Shown here piece after piece: positions 1 through 8,169 of a stretch of DNA of 64,000 bases. The notes beneath the pieces were generated by a model. That model did no database searches, was not told the origin of the DNA, and saw only the letters and a list, made by a program, of their open reading frames with translations. Every line of letters begins with the position of its first letter. The stretch's first letter is position 1. A program made the position numbers and the translations under genes. Source of the DNA: Fictibacillus phosphorivorans (GTDB taxonomy: Bacteria > Bacillota > Bacilli > Bacillales > Fictibacillaceae); the NCBI RefSeq assembly GCF_001629705.1, contig NZ_CP015378.1, positions 2,728,001-2,792,000 on the forward strand. Reading direction: 5' to 3'.

Positions 1-332
1 TTAGTAAAAGCATTCTTTTTTGCATACTCTTCTAAATAAATCGCGGTTCCAACACCAAGTATGAATGAAACAGGTGCAGTGACAGCCATCACCCAAATGG
101 TACCGAGCAGCGCAGCCCATATACCTGCACGTTCAGGCATACGAGACGCAAAATTTGTAATGAAATCTAAACTTAAATAAGGTAATCCTTCTGCTAATAT
201 TCGGTAGATCAATACTCCTAATACGAGTAAGGAAAAACATGTTGCAAGGATAAATAGGAACTTAGCAACACCATTAGCTGCTAATCGAGTTCCCATTCTT
301 TTTTTAACAGATTCTTTATTGATTAATGCCAT
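1..332 (-). CDS. pstA: Phosphate ABC transporter permease PstA (partial, 3' end outside window)
   Basis: One of the two membrane channel subunits of the high-affinity phosphate importer. Reading the minus strand from the ATG at 332, the protein begins MALINKESVKKRMGTRLA and continues into a hydrophobic segment and a PstA-like region (GIWAALLGTIW, TAIYLEEYAKK). About 110 residues are present; the rest lies beyond base 1. The start codon overlaps the pstC stop codon in a TAATG arrangement, so the two permeases are translationally coupled. Family assignment rests on sequence character plus position directly after pstS-pstC. Confidence 0.93.
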   Translation of the reverse strand, partial: MALINKESVKKRMGTRLAANGVAKFLFILATCFSLLVLGVLIYRILAEGLPYLSLDFITNFASRMPERAGIWAALLGTIWVMAVTAPVSFILGVGTAIYLEEYAKKNAFT

Positions 333-1288
333 TAATATTCCTCCCTAAACTTGCGGGAAATGAATTGAGCAAGTAAATTCATGATTAATGTGAATACGAA
401 CAAAGTCATACCTACAGCATAAATACTGTAATAGATCGTTGTACCATAGCCCGTGTCACCCTGGCTGACCTGAACGATATAAGCTGTCATCGTTTGGATC
501 GACTCTGTTAAATTGATATCTGCAGTTGGTCTAGACCCCCCTGCAATGGTAACGATCATCGTTTCACCGATCGCTCTTGAAATTCCTAGTACGAAAGATG
601 CGATTACTCCTGAGAGTGCTGCTGGAAGCACTACTTTCATCGCTACTTCAAATCTTGTTGCACCAAGAGCCAATGCACCTTCTCTCATAGAGTTTGGTAC
701 GGCATTCATCGCATCTTCAGATAATGAAGCGATCATCGGAATGATCATAATACCAACTACAATTCCGGGACTTAGTGCGTTAAAGATTGAAATTCCGCCT
801 GGGATGATTTTATCTAATAAAGGTGTAACGAACGTGAGAGCAAAGAATCCATAAACAATCGTAGGAATCCCAGCTAATACTTCTAAGATCGGTTTAATAA
901 CTTTTCTCGTCTTTGCAGATGCATATTCACTTAAATAGATAGCAGCAGCAAGACCTATTGGGATCGCAACAACCATTGCAATAGCTGTAACGGTCAATGT
1001 ACCCATGATGAGAGCAATGATTCCAAAGTCTGCATGTTCGTCAGCAGCAAAAGGGAACCATCTTGTGTTCGTGAAAAATTCTACTATTGAGATTCGATTA
1101 AAAAAAGTAAAAGTTTCTGTTAACAATGTAAAAACAATACCTATTGTTGTAAAGATAGATATGATTGCACAGATTAAAAAGAGTTTAGGAACTACCTTTT
1201 CCATTACCGCCGATTGACTTCTTGAAGACTTATTCTCCTGAATCATAGAGCGGATTGATTTTTGGTTTGATTTATCTCTGGACACCAA
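332..1288 (-). CDS. pstC: Phosphate ABC transporter permease PstC
   Basis: Inner-membrane permease of the PstSCAB phosphate importer, about 318 residues with six predicted membrane segments after a polar N-terminus of about 30 residues. The cytoplasmic EAA-type loop that contacts the ATPase is visible as REGALALGATRFEVAMKVVLP around residue 205. The ribosome site AGGAGG lies upstream of adjacent TTG (1288) and GTG (1285) codons at 5 and 8 bases; either could initiate. It follows pstS across a stem-loop and overlaps pstA by one base. Expression is expected from the PhoP-controlled pstS promoter. Confidence 0.95.
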   Translation of the reverse strand: MVSRDKSNQKSIRSMIQENKSSRSQSAVMEKVVPKLFLICAIISIFTTIGIVFTLLTETFTFFNRISIVEFFTNTRWFPFAADEHADFGIIALIMGTLTVTAIAMVVAIPIGLAAAIYLSEYASAKTRKVIKPILEVLAGIPTIVYGFFALTFVTPLLDKIIPGGISIFNALSPGIVVGIMIIPMIASLSEDAMNAVPNSMREGALALGATRFEVAMKVVLPAALSGVIASFVLGISRAIGETMIVTIAGGSRPTADINLTESIQTMTAYIVQVSQGDTGYGTTIYYSIYAVGMTLFVFTLIMNLLAQFISRKFREEY

Positions 1289-1328
1289 TAAGACCTCCTA
1301 TAATTCGACAATACTAAACAGGTGAAAA

Positions 1329-1354
1329 GGTGAGGAGATTTCTCACTCCTCACC
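1329..1354 (-). other. Intercistronic stem-loop between pstS and pstC
   Basis: A perfect 9-bp inverted repeat (GGTGAGGAG / CTCCTCACC) with an 8-base loop lies between the pstS stop and the pstC start. The U-run after it is short, so it is more likely an mRNA-stability element or partial terminator than a strong terminator. Such hairpins are known to keep the binding-protein message more abundant than the permease message. Confidence 0.6.
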
Positions 1355-1395
1355 CTGTTATATGATTCTTATTCCTTTACTTCAATAAAGGACAA

Positions 1396-2355
1396 TTATT
1401 TACCTGCAAGCTCATCTAGCTTTTTCATTTGCTCTTCGTATTTTTCCTTTGGAAGAGAAACGTATCCGATCGTATCAGAAGAAGCAAGCTCACCTGAGTT
1501 TTCAAGAGCAAACTTCACATATTCATACACTGCTTCGTTATCTTTTAATGCTTTGTTATTTACATATGTGAACAATGGGCGAGAAAGTGGTGCATATTCT
1601 CCAGATTCAATTGTCTTTGGCGTTGGTTCAACTGGACCGTTACCACCATCGATTGGAACAGCTTTTAACTTATCTTTGTTTGCTTGGTAATATGCATATC
1701 CAAAGAATCCAATTGCATCTTTAGATCCAGTAACACCTTGTACTAGAACGTTATCATCTTCAGAAAGCTGTGCGTCACGACGCATTGGTTTTTCTTCAAG
1801 GATTACTTCATCGAAGTAGTCATAAGTACCAGAATCCGTTCCTGGAGAGAAGACTTCGATTTTTTCCTTCGGCCATCCTTCACGAACATCAGCCCATGTT
1901 TTAGCAGGGTTTTCTTCTAAGAAAATCTTTTTCAGTTCATCAAGTGTAAGGTGATCAATAAAGTCGTTATCTTTTGAAACAACTACTGAAAGACCATCTT
2001 TCGCAAGTTCAAATTCTGTATATTCAATTCCTTTATCTTCAGCTGCTTTTTTCTCTTCGTCTTTGATCGGACGAGAAGCGTTAGCAAGATCTAATTCTCC
2101 ACGAACAAATTTTTCAAAACCTCCACCAGTTCCAGATACTCCTACTGGTGCTTGTACTTCAGGATTTGATGCTTGGAACTCTTCAGAAACAGCTTCCATG
2201 ATTGGGAATACTGTGGAAGATCCATCGATTTTAATCTTTCCGCTAAGATCCCCGCCGCCTGCAGCTCCATCTTCACTCTTGTTTCCACATGCTGCTGCGA
2301 AAACTAGGATTAGCGACATTACTGCTAAAAGGTACACAGACTTCATTTTCTTCAT
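1396..2355 (-). CDS. pstS: Phosphate-binding lipoprotein PstS
   Basis: Extracellular phosphate receptor that feeds PstCAB. The start was placed at the internal ATG (MKKMKSVYLL), which has an AGGGGG ribosome site about 10 bases upstream; a longer in-frame start at 2397 has none. A type II signal peptide ends at lipidated Cys23 (FAAAC). Phosphate-binding loop features follow: GSSTVFPIMEAV early, GVSGTGGGF near residue 75, and SPGTDSGTYDYF in the middle. About 319 residues, normal for the family. First gene of the pst operon, with a PhoP box array about 120-160 bases upstream. Confidence 0.96.
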   Translation of the reverse strand: MKKMKSVYLLAVMSLILVFAAACGNKSEDGAAGGGDLSGKIKIDGSSTVFPIMEAVSEEFQASNPEVQAPVGVSGTGGGFEKFVRGELDLANASRPIKDEEKKAAEDKGIEYTEFELAKDGLSVVVSKDNDFIDHLTLDELKKIFLEENPAKTWADVREGWPKEKIEVFSPGTDSGTYDYFDEVILEEKPMRRDAQLSEDDNVLVQGVTGSKDAIGFFGYAYYQANKDKLKAVPIDGGNGPVEPTPKTIESGEYAPLSRPLFTYVNNKALKDNEAVYEYVKFALENSGELASSDTIGYVSLPKEKYEEQMKKLDELAGK

Positions 2356-2478
2356 CTTGATAGGTCCCCCTAAATTATGATTATTTCGTCTTATCATGTT
2401 AGAGAAGTTCTTCTCAGGTCATGATCCCTTTTTTTAAGAGCTTGTTTCTTTCTTACATGTTCTACAATAAACCTTGAA

Positions 2479-2517
2479 TGTGAACTACGTTTTAATGAAT
2501 TGTAAAGGTATTGTTAA
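2479..2517 (-). promoter_or_regulatory. PhoP box array upstream of pstS
   Basis: On the minus strand four hexamers resembling the PhoP repeat TT(A/T/C)ACA occur at exact 11-bp periodicity: TTAACA (2512-2517), TTTACA (2501-2506), TTAAAA (2490-2495) and TTCACA (2479-2484), separated by 5-bp spacers. This matches the direct-repeat architecture bound by phosphorylated PhoP in Bacillus. A possible -10 (TATTGT) lies about 10 bases nearer pstS. It implies induction of pstSCA by phosphate starvation. Confidence 0.85.
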
Positions 2518-2572
2518 GACTGGTTTATCCATGAATATGTTCTTATTCTTTGCAATCCAAATTTATCTATAC

Positions 2573-2603
2573 TAAAAAGAACCGCACTTATTAGCGCGGT
2601 TCC
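2573..2603 (-). terminator. Rho-independent terminator of pbpA
   Basis: The stem GAACCGC/GCGGTTC is followed by TTTTTAG on the minus strand. The hairpin includes the last codons and stop of pbpA, so coding sequence and terminator share bases. Confidence 0.8.
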
Positions 2604-4639
2604 TCAGTAATTTCTTCTTTTGAATCAGGCTTTGTTGGTACACCTTCTTTTTTCATAGCGAAGTATGCATCCAAGGCTCCTTCAGCAATCTCACTGTTCG
2701 TATTTCCTTCTTTGATGTCAGGCACGACAACAGCAAATGCTACTTCTGGATTTTCGTAAGGTGCATATCCGATCAGGGTTTTATTGACGATTCCTGTAGC
2801 TTTATCGATCTCGGCGGTACCTGTTTTTCCTGCTGGGTTGTAATCTTTATTCTTAAACTTCCAAGCAGCGGTACCACTGTTGCCATGCATAACTTCGTAG
2901 AATCCTTTTTGAACCACCTTGATTTGACTTGGTGACATCTCAATTTTATTTAAAACATTCGGTTCAAATCGGTACTGAAGTTTACCTAATTTATTTGGAT
3001 CCACAGAAGGTTCACGCACCTCTTTTAACAAGTGAGGTTGCATCCTTAATCCACCGTTTGCAATTGTCGATACATATTGAGCCATCTGCATCGGCGTGTA
3101 CGTATCAAATTGTCCGATAGAGAAGAACATCGCTTGTGATAGTTCACGACTTACTCCTGTGTTATAGCCAGTTGCTTCTGAAGGAAGATCAATCCCAGTT
3201 GGAACACCCAGCCCGAACTGGCTGTATGAGTTCCTTAAAATTTCGAACGCTTCTTGAACTTTATTTTCTTTAAAGCGTTTATTTGAATAATCGTAGCCTG
3301 CAAGTTTCATGGCAATATGCCACATATAAACGTTTGATGAACGCTCTAGCGCTTCCACAGCATCAACCTGGCCCATGCTTTCATGTGATTTTAAAGATCG
3401 TCCATCTCCGAATGTAAGTGGTGCATCGTTTATCACAGTATTTGGTGATACCACACCTTGTTGCAAACCAGTGAGCACGGTAGCTCCTTTAACGGTTGAA
3501 CCCATCGCATAGGAATGATAAACGTTACCAAACGGAATATCGATAAACTTTCCTGTTTTACGATTATATTCCTTAGCGGCCATAGAGAGGATAGCCCCCG
3601 TGTTCGGATCCATCATCACGACATACGCACTATCTAACTTACTGTTTGCATATGCATTTTTTCCACGAATGGCGTCTTTTAATTTTTCTTCAATGACTTT
3701 TTCGACCTCTTGTTGAAGACTCATGTCTACTGTTAGTACAAGATCACTACCTCTTGCTCCTTCTTCTTCAACAGGATCTCCAACTGGATTTCCTTTTTTA
3801 TCTGTTACATATTTTATCTTTGTTTTCGTGCCGCGAAGTAGTGATTCGTATTGTTCTTCCAGAAAACTTGTTCCAACCATATCATTGCGATCGTTGCCTC
3901 GAGAAGTATAAAAGTCCATTCTCGATTTCGGAATTTGTTTTACTTGGCCAAATATATCTCGGAATGAATCTTTAAACGGATAAGAGCGTTCAGCATCCGG
4001 CTTAATGTCCACTCCTTCTAACTCAGGCAAATGTTCACTGATCATAGCGATCTCTTTTTCTGTCGCTCCAATCTTGATACGCTGAGGAGATAAGGTATAG
4101 CCTCGGTCCATCTCACTTTTTATCGCCAATACCTCAAGTTCCTTTTCCGAAAATGAGTTAATATCTTCTTCTGTTACTTTCTCTAACATAAGATCATAAA
4201 GTTCTTCTGGAGCTGTATCCTTTTTTTCCTCTTTAGAAATTCTTGACTCTACTTGCTTTTCATTAAGAAAAATAAAATAATCTTTTTTATCTCGCTCAGT
4301 TAGTTCATCTGTTGGCTTTTCGATAAGATCTGCAAGCTTCAATGCCAACTGATATCTTTCTTCTGCATCAGCTTCTTGTGTTCTCGTATATGTAATAGAG
4401 AAAACAGGTTCGTTGTCTACAACTACACGGTAGTTTGCGTCTAGCATCTTCCCGCGTGGAGCATCAAGCTTTGTTGTAACATTTTCCGTTAAATATGCCG
4501 TTCGCTGATATTCCTCTCCTTTTACAATCTGCACATAGCCAAGGCGGAGAACTAGAACAGAAAAGAGAAAAAATACAGAGATGAATAAGGCATTAATACG
4601 AATGGGCACATGATTTTTCTTCTTATCTTTTGTTTTCAT
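2591..4639 (-). CDS. pbpA: Class B penicillin-binding protein PbpA (peptidoglycan transpeptidase)
   Basis: Cross-links peptidoglycan during cylindrical wall growth. One N-terminal membrane anchor (about residues 14-36) precedes an extracellular dimerisation domain and a transpeptidase domain. The three active-site motifs are intact: STVK at 381-384 (acyl-enzyme serine), SSN at 434-436 and KTG at 605-607. At 682 residues it is slightly shorter than B. subtilis PbpA. Position between yqgE and pstS is the same as in B. subtilis. A sigma-A-type promoter lies just upstream, so it appears to be transcribed alone. Confidence 0.94.
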   Translation of the reverse strand: MKTKDKKKNHVPIRINALFISVFFLFSVLVLRLGYVQIVKGEEYQRTAYLTENVTTKLDAPRGKMLDANYRVVVDNEPVFSITYTRTQEADAEERYQLALKLADLIEKPTDELTERDKKDYFIFLNEKQVESRISKEEKKDTAPEELYDLMLEKVTEEDINSFSEKELEVLAIKSEMDRGYTLSPQRIKIGATEKEIAMISEHLPELEGVDIKPDAERSYPFKDSFRDIFGQVKQIPKSRMDFYTSRGNDRNDMVGTSFLEEQYESLLRGTKTKIKYVTDKKGNPVGDPVEEEGARGSDLVLTVDMSLQQEVEKVIEEKLKDAIRGKNAYANSKLDSAYVVMMDPNTGAILSMAAKEYNRKTGKFIDIPFGNVYHSYAMGSTVKGATVLTGLQQGVVSPNTVINDAPLTFGDGRSLKSHESMGQVDAVEALERSSNVYMWHIAMKLAGYDYSNKRFKENKVQEAFEILRNSYSQFGLGVPTGIDLPSEATGYNTGVSRELSQAMFFSIGQFDTYTPMQMAQYVSTIANGGLRMQPHLLKEVREPSVDPNKLGKLQYRFEPNVLNKIEMSPSQIKVVQKGFYEVMHGNSGTAAWKFKNKDYNPAGKTGTAEIDKATGIVNKTLIGYAPYENPEVAFAVVVPDIKEGNTNSEIAEGALDAYFAMKKEGVPTKPDSKEEITEEPR

Positions 4640-4721
4640 AATATTGTAAATCTCCCTTTAAAACAGCACAGACACCCTAAAAAAGGTGTCTTAAGCGAAC
4701 CGGTAATTATATCTACATAAT

Positions 4722-4751
4722 ATAGTATCCTTACCAAGGTTATTATGTCAA
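4722..4751 (-). promoter_or_regulatory. Predicted sigma-A promoter of pbpA
   Basis: Minus-strand TTGACA (4746-4751), 18-bp spacer, TACTAT (4722-4727), about 80 bases before the pbpA start. The -35 is a perfect consensus match. Confidence 0.7.
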
Positions 4752-4758
4752 AAGAAAA

Positions 4759-6039
4759 TCATTGTTTATTTGGATTGTTCCCATCTTGTTGTGTTTCAGC
4801 AATCTCAATCGTTTTTGAAGAAGAGTTACGGGGAGTGATCGAAACTTTTCTTAAACAGAAATAAATAAAAAAGTGCCCAGCTCCTAGAATAGGAAGTAAT
4901 AAAGGAATACCTTTTTCTTCGGACAGAAGATGTACTACGATGATAAACGTAAGAATAGATACGATTCTTCCCGCATTTAAATACAACTCACGTACCACAA
5001 TATACTCAATCCTTTTTTCATGTATACCACGACATTTCCCGATAATATCATAAGTCAATGATACATAAGGGACTAACAATAAGGGATAAGCGATCGATAC
5101 TGAAACGCCATATATTATAAGAAGCGTAAATGAAACAGGAAACAGCAACATGAATGGAGACACGAATAACAGTAGTCCTCCCCCAAATATCGCCTTCATA
5201 CGATTCTTGGGATGTAAATAGTGTGAAACACAATAATATCCGATAAAAGAAACAAAAGACTGGACGAATCCATACGATCCAAGTGCAAATTCACTTTTAG
5301 AAGCGGTATAAACCCAAATCACGATCAAAAATATAAAAGTCCCTTCACGGAATCCTTGAAAAAAGTGTGCTCTCAATAGCTGAAGCCATGCTTTATCTTG
5401 CTTACGTTCTTGTAAAACCTTTCTGATACCATACAGTCCATCTGCTTTTCTCCTTTTTAAAAAGAAACTGATGACCACGGCAATCAAAAATAAAACCATT
5501 GAAATACTGAATATGGTTTCATACCCCAGATGTTTGTCCATCCTAGTAATGATATAACCTGCACTCAGCGGTCCGATCATACCTGATATCGAGTTTAAAA
5601 CACCCAAATATCCGTTAAAAAAGTCTCGTGTCTCAGGTTCTGTAACTTCAAGTGTTAAAACATTAAATGCGAGCCAGTAAAAACCCAATCCAAAACCTAA
5701 CATGGCTCCTAATAAGATCAAGTAATTACTCGCCATCGAACCCATAAAAAGGACTCCGATATAAAACATAGCAAGGATGAGAACTCCAATCCTTAATACG
5801 ATGACGCGATCGATCTTTTTCGCAAACCAACCAGCAAAATAGAACGCTATTGGCTGCATAACAACGATTGACAGGTTATAACAGGCAATATCCGTGATCT
5901 TACCCGATTGCTTCCAAAGAAATATGTTAACAAATGTATTAGATAAAGCCGTACTTAACGTAAACAATCCACCTACAAATAACAACAAATACAAATCTCT
6001 AGGGTATTGGTCGGTATCCATGATTTTTTTGATTCTCAT
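4759..6039 (-). CDS. yqgE: MFS-type transporter YqgE
   Basis: Integral membrane protein of 426 residues with about 12 hydrophobic segments, typical of the major facilitator superfamily; no substrate can be deduced. Charged loops such as RRKADGLYGIRKVLQERKQ mark the centre of the protein. The C-terminal tail is polar (QQDGNNPNKQ). The ATG at 6039 follows a strong AAGGGGGCG ribosome site. Identification as YqgE rests on fold class plus location between sodA and pbpA, as in B. subtilis. Confidence 0.85.
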   Translation of the reverse strand: MRIKKIMDTDQYPRDLYLLLFVGGLFTLSTALSNTFVNIFLWKQSGKITDIACYNLSIVVMQPIAFYFAGWFAKKIDRVIVLRIGVLILAMFYIGVLFMGSMASNYLILLGAMLGFGLGFYWLAFNVLTLEVTEPETRDFFNGYLGVLNSISGMIGPLSAGYIITRMDKHLGYETIFSISMVLFLIAVVISFFLKRRKADGLYGIRKVLQERKQDKAWLQLLRAHFFQGFREGTFIFLIVIWVYTASKSEFALGSYGFVQSFVSFIGYYCVSHYLHPKNRMKAIFGGGLLLFVSPFMLLFPVSFTLLIIYGVSVSIAYPLLLVPYVSLTYDIIGKCRGIHEKRIEYIVVRELYLNAGRIVSILTFIIVVHLLSEEKGIPLLLPILGAGHFFIYFCLRKVSITPRNSSSKTIEIAETQQDGNNPNKQ

Positions 6040-6243
6040 GATTTCGCCCCCTTACATTTCGTCGTTAGTGTCTTTCAAGACGAAGGGAGCTATTCACTTT
6101 TAAGAAAATTGGATTTTTTTGCAAGGCTGTTTGTAAAGCTCTTTGAATTTAGACCACTCACAATCTTGTGCTTCATCAACATGAATAAGAAAAGAAATAG
6201 CAATGCACGAAACAATATTTCTAAAAATAAGGAGGGAACGAAT

Positions 6244-6504
6244 TTGTTTGAGTATTGGATATTTGATCTTGTAGATCAACAACTCTTGTTTCAATCCTTA
6301 CAGAGTTCTAAGAAAGAAACTACTGACCATCGACTGCTTTGGTTTTTTCAAGCTAAAAACGTATTTGTTGTTCAGTCCACTGTTTCCTTTGGTGATGGCA
6401 ACTTCACGTTAGATGAATTACTTGTAACACTATCTGATCATTATGAAATTCATGATAAAGGCATAATAAAAAGCCACTGGCATGCCAGCGGCTTAATGAC
6501 TTAA
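6244..6504 (+). CDS. Small hypothetical protein, 86 aa, TTG start
   Basis: I do not recognise this protein. It is read from a TTG at 6244 preceded by an excellent ribosome site, AAGGAGGG at 6230-6237, six bases upstream. The product (FEYWIFDLVDQQLLFQSLQ... to GIIKSHWHASGLMT) is soluble-looking, aromatic-rich and slightly acidic, with no signal peptide or membrane segment. It lies on the opposite strand to its neighbours, divergent from yqgE and convergent with sodA, and its last codons overlap the sodA terminator. An upstream in-frame extension to 6007 has no ribosome site and overlaps yqgE, so it was rejected. Confidence 0.65.
   Translation: MFEYWIFDLVDQQLLFQSLQSSKKETTDHRLLWFFQAKNVFVVQSTVSFGDGNFTLDELLVTLSDHYEIHDKGIIKSHWHASGLMT
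6464..6494 (-). terminator. sodA terminator
   Basis: Minus-strand hairpin AAGCCGCTGG / CCAGTGGCTT (one mismatch) followed by TTTTTATT. It lies inside the 3' end of the convergent small gene at 6244-6504. Confidence 0.8.
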
Positions 6505-6505
6505 T

Positions 6506-7117
6506 TTATTTAGCTTCGTTATAGCGCTTTTCAACTTCATCCCAGTTTACAACGTTCCAGAATGCTGAAATATAGTCAGGACGTTTGTTTTGATATTTCA
6601 GATAGTAAGCGTGCTCCCAAACATCAAGTCCTAGGATAGGTGTTTTTCCTTCCATAACCGGAGTATCTTGGTTTGGAGTGCTCGTTACTTCTAATTCTCC
6701 ATTGTTTACTACTAACCAAGCCCAGCCAGAACCGAATCTTGTTTTCCCTGCGTTCGCAAACTCTTCTTTAAATGCATCAAGACTTCCAAATTTATTATTG
6801 ATCTTTTCAGCAAGTTCTCCAGAAGGTGTGTTCGCTCCACCTGGTGCGATTACTTCCCAGAATAAGCTGTGGTTAGCATGTCCACCACCATTGTTTCTAA
6901 CAGCGTTTTGGATGCTTTGTGGAAGAGCATCTAAATTCGTTAGAATATCCTCTAAGGTTTTGTTTTCAAACTCAGCTTGACCTTCAAGAGCAGCGTTCAA
7001 GTTATCAACGTATGTTTTGTGGTGGCGACCGTGGTGGATCTCCATTGTTTCTTTGTCAATATGCGGTTCAAGAGCACTTGTTTCATAAGGTAATGCAGGC
7101 AGTTCAAATTTAGCCAT
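6506..7117 (-). CDS. sodA: Superoxide dismutase (Mn)
   Basis: Dismutates superoxide to hydrogen peroxide and oxygen in the cytoplasm. The start is the ATG of [11 protein letters not shown] at 7117; GAGGAGGAAATGAAC places a ribosome site 8 bases before it, while the ATG two codons upstream is only 2 bases from that site. Metal ligands are visible: His28 (MEIHHGRHH), a His in [11 protein letters not shown], and Asp/His in [11 protein letters not shown]. The 203-residue length and the [19 protein letters not shown] context are typical of bacterial Mn enzymes. Monocistronic, with its own terminator. Confidence 0.97.
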   Translation of the reverse strand: MAKFELPALPYETSALEPHIDKETMEIHHGRHHKTYVDNLNAALEGQAEFENKTLEDILTNLDALPQSIQNAVRNNGGGHANHSLFWEVIAPGGANTPSGELAEKINNKFGSLDAFKEEFANAGKTRFGSGWAWLVVNNGELEVTSTPNQDTPVMEGKTPILGLDVWEHAYYLKYQNKRPDYISAFWNVVNWDEVEKRYNEAK

Positions 7118-7155
7118 GTTCATTTCCTCCTCATAATATGTAATTATTTATGTTC

Positions 7156-7178
7156 ATTTTCAAGATTAACTTGAAAAT
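7156..7178. promoter_or_regulatory. Inverted repeat in the sodA upstream region
   Basis: A perfect 9-bp inverted repeat, ATTTTCAAG - 5 bases - CTTGAAAAT, lies 40-60 bases before the sodA start. It could be an operator or a 5' UTR hairpin; it does not match a consensus I know. Confidence 0.4.
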
Positions 7179-7284
7179 TGGAACCATTTAATCAACTTTC
7201 TTGTTTAGAAAGTATTCAACATGTTTACCTTATCAAATTTACAATGAACTTTCAATTCTTAAACACTGTACCCTTTTTAAACAT

Positions 7285-7317
7285 AAAAAAACCTTACGAC
7301 ATATAAGTCGTAAGGTT
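7285..7317 (-). terminator. Terminator of the tRNA operon
   Basis: An 11-bp stem AACCTTACGAC / GTCGTAAGGTT with a 6-base loop is followed by a T-run on the minus strand, just downstream of tRNA-Phe. Confidence 0.85.
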
Positions 7318-7332
7318 GATGTTATGTATGAA

Positions 7333-7552
<220 letters not shown>

Positions 7553-7561
7553 AATATGTAA

Positions 7562-7654
7562 TGGAGGAGGTAGAGGGATTCGAACCCCCGCGGGTCGTTA
7601 AACCCCTGTCGGTTTTCAAGACCGATCCCTTCAGCCGGACTTGGGTATACCTCC
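7562..7654 (-). tRNA. tRNA-Ser (TGA)
   Basis: Minus-strand class II tRNA with a long variable arm, starting GGAGGTATACCC; anticodon TGA in the loop CTTGAAA. CCA is encoded. The discriminator base (73) reads T, whereas bacterial serine tRNAs usually have G. Confidence 0.94.
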
Positions 7655-7661
7655 TCGATTA

Positions 7662-7738
7662 TGGTGGACCCTGTAGGACTCGAACCTACGACCAATCGGT
7701 TATGAGCCGACCGCTCTGACCAACTGAGCTAAGGGTCC
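7662..7738 (-). tRNA. tRNA-Ile2 (CAT, lysidine-modified type)
   Basis: Minus strand, starting GGACCCTTAGCTCAG, with anticodon CAT and encoded CCA. Overall sequence resembles Bacillus tRNA-Ile(CAU), whose C34 is converted to lysidine by TilS to read AUA, rather than elongator or initiator tRNA-Met. Confidence 0.88.
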
Positions 7739-7762
7739 AATGAAATACTTATGTAAATGTTA

Positions 7763-7839
7763 TGGGGCGGACGAGGGGAATCGAACCCCCGAATGTCGGA
7801 ACCACAATCCGATGCGTTAACCACTTCGCCACGACCGCC
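7763..7839 (-). tRNA. tRNA-His (GTG)
   Basis: Minus strand, starting GGCGGTCGTGG with the extra G-1 typical of tRNA-His opposite C73; anticodon GTG; encoded CCA. Positions 5 and 68 of the acceptor stem are both T, giving a U-U mismatch. Confidence 0.94.
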
Positions 7840-7860
7840 ATCGTGAGTAAAAAAACATTT

Positions 7861-7937
7861 TGGTAGCGGCGGAGGGAGTCGAACCCACGACCTCACGGGT
7901 ATGAACCGTACGCTCTAGCCAGCTGAGCTACACCGCC
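7861..7937 (-). tRNA. tRNA-Met (CAT), elongator
   Basis: Minus strand, starting GGCGGTGTAGCTCAGCTGG, anticodon CAT, encoded CCA. It resembles Bacillus elongator tRNA-Met and not initiator tRNA. In the T stem positions 50 and 64 are both T. Confidence 0.92.
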
Positions 7938-7941
7938 AAAA

Positions 7942-8016
7942 TGGCTCCACAGGTAGGACTCGAACCTACGACCGATCGGTTAACAGCCGATAGCTCTACC
8001 ACTGAGCTACTGTGGA
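7942..8016 (-). tRNA. tRNA-Asn (GTT)
   Basis: Minus strand, starting TCCACAGTAGCTCAG, anticodon GTT in the loop CTGTTAA, discriminator G and encoded CCA. First gene of the cluster, directly downstream of the tRNA promoter. Confidence 0.95.
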
Positions 8017-8049
8017 ATAACGTCTTAACGTTTGTTAAGGACAAGAACT

Positions 8050-8079
8050 ACTATAGCACGATTTCGCATTTAAAGTCAA
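8050..8079 (-). promoter_or_regulatory. tRNA operon promoter P1
   Basis: Minus-strand TTGACT (8074-8079), 18-bp spacer, TATAGT (8050-8055), about 35 bases before tRNA-Asn. Confidence 0.75.
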
Positions 8080-8133
8080 TAACATTTTAGAAATTAATCT
8101 AAACGAACACATGTGCTTTTTCAGAACAAAAAT

Positions 8134-8162
8134 AATATAGCACGGTGTTCCATAATTAGCAA
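8134..8162 (-). promoter_or_regulatory. tRNA operon promoter P2 (upstream, tandem)
   Basis: Minus-strand TTGCTA (8157-8162), 17-bp spacer, TATATT (8134-8139). It shares the CGTGCTATA block at its -10 with P1, indicating tandem related promoters as is common for stable RNA operons. Confidence 0.6.
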
Positions 8163-8169
8163 GGACGTT

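Noticed and set aside
4670..4690. Terminator between yqgE and pbpA
   Set aside because: AGACACC/GGTGTCT hairpin lacks a T-run on the relevant side and lies downstream of the pbpA promoter, so it is at most a leader hairpin.
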